Positions 41,503 to 52,387 of a DNA stretch of 64,000 nucleotides are shown piece by piece (the stretch's first letter is position 1; each line of letters begins with the position of its first letter). This stretch comes from Piscinibacter aquaticus (GTDB lineage Bacteria > Pseudomonadota > Gammaproteobacteria > Burkholderiales > Burkholderiaceae_C): NCBI GenBank assembly GCA_007994965.1, contig VOPW01000001.1, positions 3,348,001 to 3,412,000 of the forward strand, in the 5' to 3' direction. Position numbers and translations under genes: made by a program. The notes below the pieces were generated by a model. That model had not been told where the DNA came from, made no database searches, and saw only the letters and a program-made list of their open reading frames with translations.

Positions 41503-41513
41503 GAGCGCGAAGT

Positions 41514-42266
41514 TTACGTGGGCTGCGCGACCGGCGCAGGCGCCCCGTAGGCCTCGGGGTCGAGGCGGCGCATCTCGGCTTCGACCCAGCGCTCGACCTC
41601 GCGCATCAGCTCGTCGGGCTCGCGGCCGGTGGCCGGGATCGGCTTGCCGATCGAGATGTCGATCACACCCGGGCGCAGCACGAAGCTCTTGCGTGGCCAG
41701 CAGCGCGCCGAGGTCACCGCGATCGGAACCAGCGGAGTGTCGGTGGTCACCGCCAGCCGCGCCGCGCCGTTCTTGTAGGTGCCCTGGCTGCCGCGCGGCG
41801 TGCGCGTGCCTTCCGGGAACATGATCACCCAGTGGCCGTCGGCCATGAAGCGGCGGCCCTGCTCGGCCACCTTGGCCCAGGCCTCGGCGCGCTTGCTGCG
41901 GTCGATGTGGATCATGTCCAGCCGGCCCATCGCCCAGCCGAAGAACGGGATCATCAGCAGCTCGCGCTTGAACACGTAGCACAGCGGGTGCGGCATCAGC
42001 GTCGGGAAGGCGAAGGTCTCCCAGGTCGACTGGTGCTTCGGGCACAGGATGATGCGGGTGTCGGGCAGGTTCTCCCAGCCCTGGATGCGATGGCGCACGC
42101 CGCAGATCACCCGCGCGCCCCAGATCGCCATGCGCAGCCACATCATCGTGAACCAGTACAGGCGATGGCCGCGCACGAAGATCGAATAGACCAGCACGAA
42201 GATCGCCCACGGCACCACCGTGACGGCCATCCACAGCACGAACAGAGCCGAGCGCAGCGCGTTCAT
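41514..42266 (-). CDS. plsC: 1-acylglycerol-3-phosphate acyltransferase PlsC
   Basis: 250 residues, intact. N-terminal membrane helix ([20 protein letters not shown]), the acyltransferase block [11 protein letters not shown] (this branch has Glu rather than the usual Asp at the fourth position), phosphate-binding [11 protein letters not shown], and [11 protein letters not shown]. Makes phosphatidic acid in the inner membrane. Start overlaps the gmhB stop (ATGA). Confidence 0.9.
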   Translation of the reverse strand: MNALRSALFVLWMAVTVVPWAIFVLVYSIFVRGHRLYWFTMMWLRMAIWGARVICGVRHRIQGWENLPDTRIILCPKHQSTWETFAFPTLMPHPLCYVFKRELLMIPFFGWAMGRLDMIHIDRSKRAEAWAKVAEQGRRFMADGHWVIMFPEGTRTPRGSQGTYKNGAARLAVTTDTPLVPIAVTSARCWPRKSFVLRPGVIDISIGKPIPATGREPDELMREVERWVEAEMRRLDPEAYGAPAPVAQPT

Positions 42267-42859
42267 TCGTCGCTCCGCGCCGAGGCCGGCTTCTGCGCGC
42301 GCTCGCGCGCCACCAGCCATTCGGCAAAGTCGTCGAGGGTGGCGTGCACGCGCGTGCCCGGCACCTGCGCCACCAGCTCGGCGATCTGCGCATCGTTCAT
42401 GCGGTCGGGCGCCGCCTTGCCGGTGCGCACGAGGTGCGGCTCGCAGCCCGCGGACACGCCGGCCTGCAGATCGCGCAGCGTGTCGCCGACCACCGGCACC
42501 GCATCGAGCTCGAGGCCGAAGCGCTCGCCGATCTGGTGGAACAGGCCTGGCTGCGGCTTGCGGCAGTCGCAGCGGTCTTCGGTGACGTGCGGGCAGAAGA
42601 ACACCGCATCGATGCGCCCGCCGTGCACCGCCAGCAGCTGGTGCATCTTCAGGTGCATCGCGTTGAGCGTGGCCATGTCGAACAGGCCTCGGCCGATGCC
42701 AGACTGATTGGTGGCCACCACCGTGTGCCAGCCGTTGTGGTTCAGCCGCGCGATGGCCTCGAGCGCGCCGGGAATCGGCTGCCATTCCTCCGGCGACTTG
42801 ACGTAGTCGTCGCGGTCCTCGTTGATCGTGCCGTCGCGATCGAGGATCACGAGCTTCAT
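42263..42859 (-). CDS. gmhB: D-glycero-beta-D-manno-heptose 1,7-bisphosphate 7-phosphatase GmhB
   Basis: 198 residues, HAD superfamily. Nucleophile motif [18 protein letters not shown], then [10 protein letters not shown], the zinc-type cysteine loop [19 protein letters not shown] and [11 protein letters not shown]. Removes the 7-phosphate in LPS heptose synthesis. The frame is open back into glyS, but the start at 42859 matches family N-termini; the apparent fusion arises from a base lost at the end of glyS. Followed by plsC with an ATGA overlap. Confidence 0.93.
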   Translation of the reverse strand: MKLVILDRDGTINEDRDDYVKSPEEWQPIPGALEAIARLNHNGWHTVVATNQSGIGRGLFDMATLNAMHLKMHQLLAVHGGRIDAVFFCPHVTEDRCDCRKPQPGLFHQIGERFGLELDAVPVVGDTLRDLQAGVSAGCEPHLVRTGKAAPDRMNDAQIAELVAQVPGTRVHATLDDFAEWLVARERAQKPASARSDE

Positions 42860-42884
42860 GGCGTGCTGGGTGCTGGGCATGGGC

Positions 42885-44996
42885 TCAGCCGGCGGCCAGC
42901 GCGACAGATCCGCCACGCGATTCATCGCCCCATGCAGCCGCGCCAGCAGGCCGAGCCGGTTGGCACGCAGCTTCGGGTCGTCGGCATTGACCATCACGCC
43001 GTCGAAGAAGGCATCGACCGGCGCCTTCAGCGCGGCCAGCGCCTGCAGTGAGGCGGTGTAGTCGCCGGCCTCGAAGGCCTGGGCCGAACGCGGCGTCACG
43101 GTCTCCAGCGCATCCGCCAGCGCGCGCTCGGCGGGGCTCGACGAAGAGCGCGGCGTCGGTCACCGGGGCGACCTTCTCCTCGCTCTTCTTCAGGATGTTG
43201 CCGACGCGCTTGTTGGCCGCGGCCAGCGGCTGCGCCTCGGGCAGCGCCTTGAACGCGCGCACCGCATCGAGCCGGCGCGGGATCTCGGCCCAGCGCGCGG
43301 GGCGGGTGTCGGCCTCGACGACGGCCTCCACCTCCTGCGCGTGATAGCCGGCATCGCGCAGGTAGCCGGCCAGGCGTTCGCGCAGGAAGAAGTTCAGCTC
43401 GGCATGCGCCGGCCATGCGTCGCCGGGAAGGCGGCGAACGCAGCGGAAACCAGTGCGGCAGCTCCAGCGGCAGGTCTTTCTCGATCAGCATGCGGATCAG
43501 CCCCAGCGCATGGCGGCGCAGCGCGAACGGATCCTTGTCGCCGGTGGGCACCTGCCCGATGCCGAACAGCCCGGCCAGCGTCTCCAGCTTGTCGGCCAGC
43601 GCGACCGCCGTGCCGGTGGCGTTGCGCGGCAGCGCATCGCCGGCGAAGCGCGGCTTGTAGTGGTCTTCGATCGCGAAGGCGATGTCCTCGGCCGTGCCGT
43701 CGTGGGCGCGTAGTAGCCGCCCATGATGCCCTGCAGCTCCGGGAATTCGCCGACCATGTCGGTCAGCAGATCGGCCTTGGCGAGCTGCGCGGCCTGGTCG
43801 GCCTGCTTCGCGAGCACCTCACCGCCAAGCAGCCGGCCGATCTCGCCGGCGATGCGGCGCACGCGCTCGACGCGCTCGCCCATCGTGCCCAGCTTCGCGT
43901 GGTAGACCACCTTGGCCGTGCCGTCGACGCGCGAGGCCAGCGTCTTGCGGCGGTCCTGGTCGAAGAAGAACTTCGCATCGGCCAGGCGCGGGCGCACCAC
44001 GCGCTCGTTGCCGCCGGTCACGCGGCTGGCATCGGCCGGGCGGATGTTGCTGACGACGAGAAACTTGTGCGTCAGGCGGCCATCGGCGCCGAGCAGCGGG
44101 AAGTATTTCTGGTTGGCCTTCATCGTCAGGATGAGGCATTCCTGCGGCACGGCGAGGAAATCCGGCTCGAACTGGCACAGCAGCACGTTGGGCCGTTCGA
44201 CCAGCGCCGTCACCTCGTCGAGCAGCGCATCGTCGTCGATCGGCTTCAGGCCTTCCTTGGCAGCCGCGAGGTTCAGCTGGCGTACCAGCTCGCCATGGCG
44301 CGCGGCGAAACCGGGGATCACGCCGCCCTGCTCCTCCAGCTGGCGGGCGTAGTGGTCGGCGTCGAGCAGCACCACCGGATCGACCATCGCCTCGAAGCGG
44401 TGGCCACGCGTCTGCCGGCCGGCCTCCAGGCCGAGCGCCTTCACCGGCACCACGTCGGCGCCGTGCAGCGCTACCAGTCCATGCGCCGGGCGCACGAAGT
44501 TGACGCTGCTCCAGCCGTCGGCGAGCTGGTACTGCATCACCTTCGGGATCGGCAGCGTGGCGAGCGCGTCATCGAGCGCCTTCTGCAGGCCCTCGGCCAG
44601 CGCCACGCCTTCGGCCGTGCCTTCGAGGAAGAGCGCTTCGGCCTTGCCGTCCATGCGCCGCACGAGGCGCGGCAGCGCCGATTCGTCGGCGCCCACCGAC
44701 GCGAGCTTCTTCTTCAGCGCCGGCGTCGGCGAACCGTCGGCCGCGAGGCCCACCGCCACCGGCATCAGCTTGATCGACACACTGCGATCGGCCGCGCGCT
44801 CGAGCACGCCCGAGACATGCACCGCCAGCCGGCGCGGCGAGGCGAACGGCGTGACCGCCGAATGCTCGCCGGCCGTGCCCTGGGCCTTGAGCCCCTTGGC
44901 GATGTCGGCGGCAAAGGCTTCGCCGAGCTTCTTCAGCGACTTCGGCGGCAGTTCCTCGACGAACAGTTCGACGAGCAGGTTCTTGGTGTTCGACAT
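42885..44996 (-). CDS. glyS: Glycyl-tRNA synthetase beta subunit (frame broken)
   Basis: About 705 residues. Starts [20 protein letters not shown], the family N-terminus; further landmarks are [47 protein letters not shown] and IMGGYYA, with the anticodon-binding end [21 protein letters not shown]. Breaks near 43710, about 43400-43430, 43140 and 42893. Restoring CCTGG at 42893 gives the stop TGA at 42885-42887. Partner of glyQ, 5 bases upstream. Essential, so the breaks cannot be real pseudogenisation. Confidence 0.95.
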
Positions 44997-45001
44997 GGTG
45001 C

Positions 45002-45923
45002 TCAGGCCGCCTTCTTCTGGGCCAGCTGCGCGGCCACTTCATCGCCCCAGGCCTTCGGCGCCATCGGGAATCCGAGCCGCGCGCGGCTGTCGAGGTAACT
45101 CTGCGCCACGGCGCGCGCCAAAGTTGCGGATGCGGCCGATGTAGGCGGCGCGCTCGGTCACGCTGATCGCGCCGCGTGCATCGAGCAGGTTGAAGGTGTG
45201 AGCGGCCTTGAGCAGCTGCTCGTAGGCCGGCAGCGCGAGCTGCTGCTCCATCAGGTATTGGCTCTGCTTCTCGTGGGCACCGAAAGCCGTCAGCAGGAAC
45301 TCGACATCGCTGTGCTCGAAGTTGTAGGTGCTCTGCTCGACCTCGTTCTGGTGGTAGACGTCGCCGTACTTCATGGTCTCCGTCCACTGCAGGTCGTAGA
45401 CGTTGTCCACGCCCTGCAGGTACATCGCCAGCCGCTCCAGGCCGTAGGTGATCTCGCCGGTGATCGGCTTGCAGTCGATGCCGCCGACCTGCTGGAAGTA
45501 GGTGAACTGCGTGACCTCCATGCCGTTGAGCCAGACCTCCCAGCCCAGGCCCCAGCAGCCGAGCGTCGGGTTCTCCCAGTCGTCCTCGACGAAGCGGATG
45601 TCGTTGACCTTGAGGTCGAAGCCCAGCGCCTCCAGCGAGCCGAGGTAGAGCTCGAGGATGTTGGCCGGCGCGGGCTTCAGCACCACCTGGTACTGGTAGT
45701 AGTGCTGCAGGCGGTTCGGGTTCTGGCCGTAGCGGCCGTCCTTCGGGCGGCGGCTGGGCTGCACGTAGGCGGCCTTCCACGGCTCGGGGCCGATGGCGCG
45801 CAGGAAGGTGGCGGTGTGGCTGGTGCCGGCACCGACTTCCATGTCGTAGGGCTGCAGCAATGCGCAGCCCTGGGCGTCCCAGTAGGACTGCAGTCGGAGG
45901 ATGATTTGCTGGAAGGTGAGCAT
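45002..45923 (-). CDS. glyQ: Glycyl-tRNA synthetase alpha subunit (frame broken at 3' end)
   Basis: About 305 residues. [20 protein letters not shown] at the start, [56 protein letters not shown] and [12 protein letters not shown] are all typical of the alpha-2 catalytic subunit. A break near 45122 shifts to the frame that ends [13 protein letters not shown] at 45002. Lies 30 bases after lnt. Confidence 0.96.
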
Positions 45924-45953
45924 GGGCCGGGCCGCGAAGGTCGACCCGCGATT

Positions 45954-47462
45954 TTAGGGTCGGGGTTGGCGCCGGGCCGCCCAGCCCACCACGGCGAGCG
46001 CCAGCAGCACGGCCGGCCACAGCGACCAGCCGCCCGCCCAGGTGGCAAACGGCGTGCGGCCGTTGCGGCCCTGCACGCTGGCCTCGAGCACGCCGCGCGT
46101 GTGCGGCGTCAGCGAGCGGGTCACGCGGCCGCGGTGGTCGATCACCACCGTCGCGCCGGTATTCGTCGCCCGGATCATCGGCCGCTGCAGCTCCAGGCTG
46201 CGCATGCGCGAGATGTGCAGGTGCTGGTCGACCGCGATCGTCTGGCCGAACCAGCCGATGTTGCTCAGGTTGGCGAAGATCGTGGGCGCATCGCCCGTGC
46301 CGGCGAAGCGCGCCGCCAGTTCCTCGCCGAACAGATCCTCGTAGCAGATGTTCGGGCCGATGCGCTCGCCCTTGACCACGAACGACGGCGCCACCAGCGG
46401 GCCGCGGTTGAAGTCGCCCAGCGGGATGTTCATCAGCTCCGTGAACCAGCGGAAGAACGACGGGATGAATTCGCCGAAAGGCACGAGGTGCTGCTTGTCG
46501 TAGCGATAGGGCGGCTGCCCCGGGGGCGAAGCCGGCGGCGGAGTTGGTGTAGCCGAGTTGCGCATCGCCCAGCGGCACGCCGATCAGCGCGGCGGTCGTT
46601 CCCTGGCTGAAACGCTGTTCCAGCCCCTCCCACAGGCCTTGCGGCATTTGTTGCGGCAGGAAGGGAATGGCGGTTTCGGGGGCAACGACGAGATCGGTCC
46701 GCGCCTCGTTCAGCGCGCTCACGTGCCACTCCAGCGCGGTGGCCTGGTGGGTGATCTCGAACTTCTCGTCCTGCGGGATGTTGCCCTGCAGCAGCGTGAC
46801 CGACAGCGTGCCGGTGGCGCGGGTGAATTCCGGCGCTCCGATCAGCGCCGGGCCGGCCAGCAGCAGCGCCGGCAGTGCCGCACCGCGCAGCAACGCGGCC
46901 AGCGATCGATCGGGCTGCAACGCCGCCAGCGCGGCGATGAAGGCGGCCACCGCGCCGATGCCGTAGACGCCGACCCAGGGCGCCCAGGCCGCGAGCGGTC
47001 CGTCGACATGGGCATAACCGGCCGCGACCCAGGGGAAGCCAGTGAACAGCACGCCACGCGCCAGTTCGGCGAGCAGCCATACGGCGGCGAACAAGGCCGC
47101 ATCGGCCAGCGGCTCGCCGCGGCGCCAGCGCGCAAAAGCCCCCAGCGCCGCCGCGAGATAAAGCGACAGGAATGCCGCCAGCGCCAGCACCGCCGCCACC
47201 GCCATCCAGGCCGGCAGGCCACCGTAGCGATGCATGCTGATGAAGAGCCACCGGTGCCGGCCGCGACCCAGGCGGTGCCGAAGGCGGCTCCCAGCCCCGC
47301 GGCCCGTGCCGGCGTGGCGCGGCTGACCCGCCGGGCGAGCAGACCGGCGCAGGCGATCTGCAACCACCAGGCCTCGGTGTGGACGTAGGCGAGCGTCTGC
47401 AGCGCGCCAAGCAGCAGCGCCGCGCCGATCTCCACCGGCCAGGGCCGGGCGCGGCCGGCCAT
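45954..47462 (-). CDS. lnt: Apolipoprotein N-acyltransferase Lnt (frame broken)
   Basis: About 500 residues: seven or so N-terminal helices (WPVEIGAALLLGALQTLAYV onward), then a nitrilase domain with the catalytic triad Glu in VVAPETAIPFLP, Lys in YRYDKQHLVPFGEFIPS and Cys in IGPNICYEDLFG. Adds the N-acyl chain to lipoproteins. Breaks near 47250 and 46520. Its start overlaps the corC stop (TGATG), the usual corC-lnt pairing. Confidence 0.94.
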
Positions 47463-48358
47463 CAGGCGCCGTCGGAGCCGAGCGCCTCTTCCGGCGCGCG
47501 CGTGACCTTGAACCAGCGCACCGCCCCGCCGCGCGTGAGCATCACGGTGAAGACCAAGGGGCCCACCTGGGCCGACTCGCCACGCCGCGGCACGCGGCCG
47601 AGCTCGTGCGCGACCAGGCCGCCGATGGTGTCGAATTCCTGCTCCGGCAGCGCGGTGGCGAAGACGGCGTTGACCGCCTCGATCGAGGCGTCACCGGCCA
47701 CGCGCTGGCTGCCGTCGGCCAGCGTGTACACGCCGGATTCGCCGTCCTTCTCGTCGAACTCGTCCTCGATCTCGCCGACGATCTCTTCCAGCACGTCCTC
47801 GATGGTGATCAGCCCGGCCGTGGTGCCGAATTCGTCGATCACGATCGCGAGGTGGTTGCGATTGGAGCGGAAGTCGCGCAGCAGTTCGTTCAGGCCCTTG
47901 GACTCCGGCACGAACACGGCCGGGCGCAGCAGGGTGCGCAGGTTGAGTTCCGGCGCGCGCTGCAGCTTCAGCAGATCCTTGGCCATCAGGATGCCGATGA
48001 TGTTCTCGCGGCTGCCTTCGTAGACCGGAAAGCGCGAGTGGCCGGTGTCGATGACGGTGTGCAGCACGTCGTCGTAGTCGGCGTCGATGTCGAGCAGGTC
48101 CATGCGCGGCGCAGCGACCATCACGTCGCCGGCGGTGAGGTCGGCCATGCGCAGCACGCCCTCGAGCATCACGCGCGACTCGGGGGCGATCAACTCGCGG
48201 TTCTCGGCATCGGCGAGCGTGGAGATGAGTTCGTCACGCGAGTCGGGGCCGGGCGAGACGAACTCGACCAGCTTGCGGAACAGGGTGCGCTTCTCGGCGC
48301 CGGGCGGGGCGCTGCGCTCGCCGGGGCGGGCCGGTCGCGCTGGGTGGGGGTCGGACAT
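47462..48358 (-). CDS. corC: CorC/HlyC-family CBS-domain protein
   Basis: 298 residues, intact. A cystathionine-beta-synthase pair (GDVMVAAPRMDLLDID; NIIGILMAKDLLKL; NHLAIVIDEFGTTAGLITIE) and a C-terminal CorC_HlyC transporter-associated domain. Lacks the DUF21 membrane part. Linked to Mg/Co efflux, but in the corC-lnt arrangement it is often considered an envelope gene. It heads the operon corC-lnt-glyQ-glyS-gmhB-plsC-ygjP. Confidence 0.92.
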   Translation of the reverse strand: MSDPHPARPARPGERSAPPGAEKRTLFRKLVEFVSPGPDSRDELISTLADAENRELIAPESRVMLEGVLRMADLTAGDVMVAAPRMDLLDIDADYDDVLHTVIDTGHSRFPVYEGSRENIIGILMAKDLLKLQRAPELNLRTLLRPAVFVPESKGLNELLRDFRSNRNHLAIVIDEFGTTAGLITIEDVLEEIVGEIEDEFDEKDGESGVYTLADGSQRVAGDASIEAVNAVFATALPEQEFDTIGGLVAHELGRVPRRGESAQVGPLVFTVMLTRGGAVRWFKVTRAPEEALGSDGA

Positions 48359-48444
48359 CGCGCGGGGCGAGGGCGGGTGTAGCGGAGGGGCGAAGCTTAC
48401 CCGAAGCCCCGCCGTGGCCGGACAAGCCCTGGCATGCCCTTCGC

Positions 48445-48450
48445 TTGACA
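48445..48450 (+). promoter_or_regulatory. Candidate -35 element for the COG0523 gene
   Basis: A consensus TTGACA stands 77 bases before the ATG at 48528, in the 169-base space between divergent corC and the GTPase gene. No good -10 is seen at 16-18 bases, and I could not find a clear Zur box by eye. Confidence 0.3.
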
Positions 48451-48527
48451 GGTCTGGTACCTTGAACCACAGTCACGGCCCCCAACCTGGGGCGACTTCC
48501 TTCCACGTTTGTCGAGGTTCCGTTTTC

Positions 48528-49568
48528 ATGGCTCTGATTCCCGCCACCATCCTGACCGGCTTCCTGGGCTCGGGCAAGACCACCCTGCTCAAGCGCGTGC
48601 TGACCGAAGCGCACGGCCAGAAGATCGCCGTGATCGAGAACGAGTTCGGCGACGAGGACATCGACAGCGACATCCTGGTGCGCGACACCGAGGAGCAGAT
48701 CATTCAGCTCAACAACGGCTGCGTGTGCTGCACCATCCGCGAGGATCTGCGCTCGACGCTGTCCGACCTCGCCGCCAAGAAGCGCAAGGGCGAGCTGGAT
48801 TTCGAGCGCGTGGTGATCGAGACCACCGGCCTGGCCGACCCCGGCCCGGTGGCGCAGACCTTCTTCATGGACGACGAGATCGCCGAGAGCTTCCTGCTCG
48901 ACTCGATCCTGACCCTGGTCGACGCCAAGCACGGCGACGGCCAGCTCGACACCCGCCAGGAGGCACGCCGCCAGATCGGCTTCGCCGACCAGATCTTCAT
49001 CAGCAAGACCGACCGGGTCGACGACGCCACGGTGGACGCGCTGATCCACCGCATCAAGCACATGAACCCGCGCGCGCCGCAGCGCAAGGTGCACTTCGGC
49101 GAGGTGCCGATCTCCGAGGTGTTCGACCTGCGCGGCTTCAACCTGAACGCGAAGCTCGACATCGACCCCGAGTTCCTCTCGGGCGACGGCCATGGCCACG
49201 ATCACCACGATCACGACCATGACCACGAGCATGGCGAGCATTGCGACCACCCGCACCACCACCATCACGACGACGACGTGAAGTCCTTCGTCTTCAAGTC
49301 GGACCGCGCCTTCAACCCGGCCAAGCTTGAAGACTTCCTCGGTGCGATCGTGCAGGTCTACGGCCCGAAGATGCTGCGCTACAAGGGCGTGCTGAACATG
49401 AAGGGCAGCGACCGCAAGGTGATCTTCCAGGGCGTGCACCAGCTGATGGGCAGCGACCTGGGCCCGAAATGGGCGCCCGGCGAGAAGAAGAGCAGCAAGA
49501 TGGTGTTCATCGGCCTCGATCTGCCGAAGGACGTCTTTCTGCAGGGTCTGGAGGGCTGCCCGGTGTGA
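48528..49568 (+). CDS. COG0523 (CobW/YjiA/ZigA) GTPase, probable zinc chaperone
   Basis: 346 residues, intact. P-loop GFLGSGKTTLL (residues 11-21), the diagnostic metal motif GCVCC at 64-68, ETTGLADPGP, and SKTD for guanine. A His/Asp-rich loop (about 222-250, with runs such as HDHHDHDHDHEH) precedes the C-terminal CobW domain. GTP-driven metal chaperones of this family hand zinc or cobalt to client enzymes. It directly precedes a dksA whose zinc cysteines are mostly replaced, a pairing that fits zinc-limitation biology (inferred). Confidence 0.92.
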   Translation: MALIPATILTGFLGSGKTTLLKRVLTEAHGQKIAVIENEFGDEDIDSDILVRDTEEQIIQLNNGCVCCTIREDLRSTLSDLAAKKRKGELDFERVVIETTGLADPGPVAQTFFMDDEIAESFLLDSILTLVDAKHGDGQLDTRQEARRQIGFADQIFISKTDRVDDATVDALIHRIKHMNPRAPQRKVHFGEVPISEVFDLRGFNLNAKLDIDPEFLSGDGHGHDHHDHDHDHEHGEHCDHPHHHHHDDDVKSFVFKSDRAFNPAKLEDFLGAIVQVYGPKMLRYKGVLNMKGSDRKVIFQGVHQLMGSDLGPKWAPGEKKSSKMVFIGLDLPKDVFLQGLEGCPV

Positions 49569-49600
49569 ATTCCGCGGCTTTCGCGCCCGATTGATGTGGC

Positions 49601-49606
49601 TACAAT
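49601..49606 (+). promoter_or_regulatory. Probable dksA -10 element
   Basis: TACAAT, 78 bases before the GTG start of dksA, in the 116-base gap after the GTPase gene. A convincing -35 is not visible (the sequence 17-18 bases upstream is GC-rich). The leader between them is GC-rich and could fold. Confidence 0.4.
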
Positions 49607-49684
49607 CCGCCGCGCCTGAAACCGGGCCCAGCCGTCGCCCGCGCCTTGCGGACGGGGTATAACCGTCGGAGCGAGGAGACACCC

Positions 49685-50583
49685 GTGAGCAAGACACCGG
49701 CCACCAAAACAAGCACGAAGAAGGCTGCTGCCAAGACCGCCGCACCGGCGCCCAAGGCCAAGCCCGCCGCCAAGGCAGCACCCGCCAAGAAGACCCCGAC
49801 CGCCGCCAAGGCGCCGGCCAAGACGGTCGCTGCCAAGGCGCCTGCCGCCAAGCCGGCCGCACCGGCCAAGGCGGCAGCTGCCAAGGCGCCCGCACCGGCC
49901 CCGACCGCGAAGGCCGCAAGCCCGGCGCCGGCGCCCGCCCCTGTGGTCGCCGCGACGCCCGCTCCGGCTCCCGCCAAGGCCACGCGCTCGTCGAAGCTGC
50001 CGCCGCCCGCGCCGGTGGCGGCGCCGCTGCCGCCGGCCACGTCCCGATTCGCCGACCGGTTCGCGCCGCCTCGGCCGCCCACCCGACAAATGAACAACCT
50101 CGGACTCGATTCCCCAAGCCGGCCCACAAGGCCGACCCGAAGCTGGCCAACGCCTGGAAGACCAAGGCCGGCCGCGACCTGACCGAAGCCGAACTCATGG
50201 CGATGCCGGAGTCGGAGTACATGAACGACAAGCAGCTGGACTTCTTCCGCTTCAAGCTGCAGACCCTGAAAGACGACCTGCTGTCCAACGCCGGCGAGAC
50301 CACCGAGCACCTGCGCGAGGACACCTCCATCGTGCCGGACCCGGCCGACCGCGCCACCATCGAGGAAGAGCACGCCCTCGAGCTGCGCACGCGCGACCGC
50401 GAGCGCAAGCTGCTGAAGAAGATTTCACAGTCCCTGGCCCGCATCGACGCCGGCGACTACGGTTTCTGTGACGAAACCGGCGAGCCGATCGGCCTGGGCC
50501 GGCTGATCGCCGTGCCGACCGCTACACTGTCCCTCGAAGCGCAGCAGCGGCGCGAGCTCAAACAGAAGATGTTCGGCGACTGA
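49685..50583 (+). CDS. dksA: DksA transcription factor with Ala/Lys/Pro-rich histone-like N-terminal tail (frame broken)
   Basis: About 300 residues, twice the family's usual 120-150. Start GTG 49685 with GAGGAG eight bases upstream. Residues 1-125 are almost only Ala, Lys, Pro and Thr with PAAK and KAPA repeats, like histone-H1-type basic tails. DksA proper follows: DKQLDFFRFKLQTLKDDLL, EEEHALELRTRDRERKLL (coiled coil tip) and the globular end GDYGFCDETGEPIGLGRLIA. Only one of four zinc-finger Cys remains (FCDET; later positions are Ser and Ala), the form usual in betaproteobacteria. The break at 50119-50122 is repaired by CCTGG, joining tail and core in frame. Confidence 0.88.
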
Positions 50584-50619
50584 GCCCCCCGGCCCGGTTG
50601 CAGCGCGTCTCACCCCGTC

Positions 50620-52325
50620 ATGGCGGAACCCAAAGACACCACGAGCTTCTTTCGCAAGGTCGTCAAGTTCGTGGCCAACCCGACCACGGAGTGGGCGGAC
50701 GTCGGCCTGCCGCAGGACGAGGTGCGCGAGACGGAGTTCGCCAAGTCCGAGCTGAAGGCGATGATCGAGCGCAAGCGGCGCAACGATTTCGTCCGCAAGC
50801 GCGAGTTCGACATGTTGCGCAAGGTGCGCCGCGAAGGGCTCTCGCCCGAGCAGCTGGCGGCGCTCGGCGGCTCCTCCAAGCTCGACGACTCCGAAGGCAA
50901 GATGTCGGTGGCCGAGAGCGGCGCCAAGCAGGACGCGAGCGTCAAGGCCAAGATCGACGCGATCGAGCAGCAGATGGTGGGCGACGGCTTCGGCGCCCCG
51001 CCCTCCTCGCGCCGCAGCCCCGACTTCTACAACGCCCCGACGCAGCCCACTCCGATGGGCAGCAACGCGCCGAGCCGGCCAATGCCGCTGAACGGCGGCG
51101 GGCCGGCCGCTGCGCCCTCGTCGGCCGCGGCAGCGCCCGCGGCTGCGGTCATGGGCGGCGGCGTCTCCCCGCTGTCGCCGCTGACGCTGGACACCGGCGC
51201 CGGCGACTTCGCCAATGCGTTCGCCGTCGAGGTGAGCGAGGTCGCGCACGATCCCGAGCTCGACGAGGCGGTGATCGCCTTCGCCAACGCCGATTTCGAG
51301 CAGTGCGAGCAGTCCCTCGGCTCGCTGACCGGCCAGGGCGGCCAGCGCCATGCCCATGCCGAGACCTGGCTGGTGCTGTTCGACCTGTACCGCGCCATCG
51401 GCCAGCAGATCAAGTTCGAGAGCCGGCGCTCGACTACGCGCAGCAGTTCGGCTGGTCAGCGCCGCAGTGGTTCTCGCTGCCGCGCCTGGTGGCCGAGGCC
51501 GTCAGCGACGAGCGCGCACCGGCCAACAGCCGGCTCGACGGCCAGTCGGCTGGGTCTGCCCCGAATTCGTCGACGCCGATGCAGTCGCGCACCTGTCGTC
51601 GCAGAGCCTGCAGATGCCGCTGCCCTGGGTGTTCGACTGGAGCGCACTGCGCGGCATGGACGTCGAGGCGGCCTCGCGGATGTCGGAGCTGTTCCGCGGC
51701 TGGATCCGCCAGAAGCTCGACATGCGCTGGCTCGGCGGCGAGAAGCTGTTCGCCGTGCTGGCCGAGGCTGCGCCCACCGGCGTGCGCGACGCCGACCCGG
51801 CCTTCTGGCAGCTGCGCCGTCGACGCGCTGCGCATGACCAACCGCCCCGACCAGTTCGACGAGGCGGCGATCGACTATTGCGTCACCTACGAGGTCTCGC
51901 CGCCGTCGTGGGAGCCGGCCCAGTGCGAGGTGCGCGTCAGCGGCTCGCATACCAGCACCACCTCGCCGCCGCTGTCGATGGTCAGCGAGGTCTCGACCAG
52001 CTTCATCGAGTCGCGCTTCACCGAGGACCCGAACGCCACCGTGCAGGTCGCCAGCGTCGAGCTGTCGGGCCAGCTGGTCGGCGACATCGGGCCGACGCTG
52101 AAGAAGCTCGAAGCCGAACTCGGCAGCGCGACCATCGTCAACGTCAGCTGCGCACGGCTGATCCGCGTCGACTTCATCGCCGCGGGCGACCTGCTGAACT
52201 GGGTGCTGGCGCGCCGCAACGAGAACCGCACCGTGGTCTTCGTCGATGCCCACCGTCTGGTCGCCCTCTTCTTCGGCGCGATGGGCATCAACGAGCATGC
52301 CCGGGTGAAGGTGCGCAGCGTCTGA
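50620..52325 (+). CDS. STAS-domain protein of unknown role (frame broken)
   Basis: About 570 residues. N-terminal conserved block [20 protein letters not shown] with a basic helical stretch (about 40-80), a Pro/Ala/Gly-rich linker (about 125-190), a helical middle ([20 protein letters not shown]), and a C-terminal STAS-like domain ([40 protein letters not shown]). Three breaks (51423, 51543, 51817) are each repaired by CCTGG or CCAGG. The gene sits between dksA and hslV and is conserved there in related bacteria as far as I recall. Possibly a scaffold or anti-anti-sigma-like factor; not established. Confidence 0.75.
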
Positions 52326-52387
52326 ACCGGCGCGCCCATCCGACGCGGCCTTGAACCGGCGCCCGGCGGCGCCATCTGCGAGTCTCC

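Noticed and set aside
41510..41522. TTTACGT near the start of the YgjP gene as a fifth LiuR site
   Set aside because: Only seven bases match, no second half-site is present, and the operon is unrelated to branched-chain metabolism.
42263..44996. Apparent in-frame fusion of the glyS 3' end to gmhB
   Set aside because: The glyS stop is lost only because one C of CCTGG is missing near 42893; restoring it ends glyS at 42885, and GmhB has its own conserved start at 42859.
49205..49285. His/Asp repeat region as a possible tandem DNA repeat or CRISPR-like array
   Set aside because: It encodes the metal-binding loop of the COG0523 GTPase in frame; there are no regular spacers.
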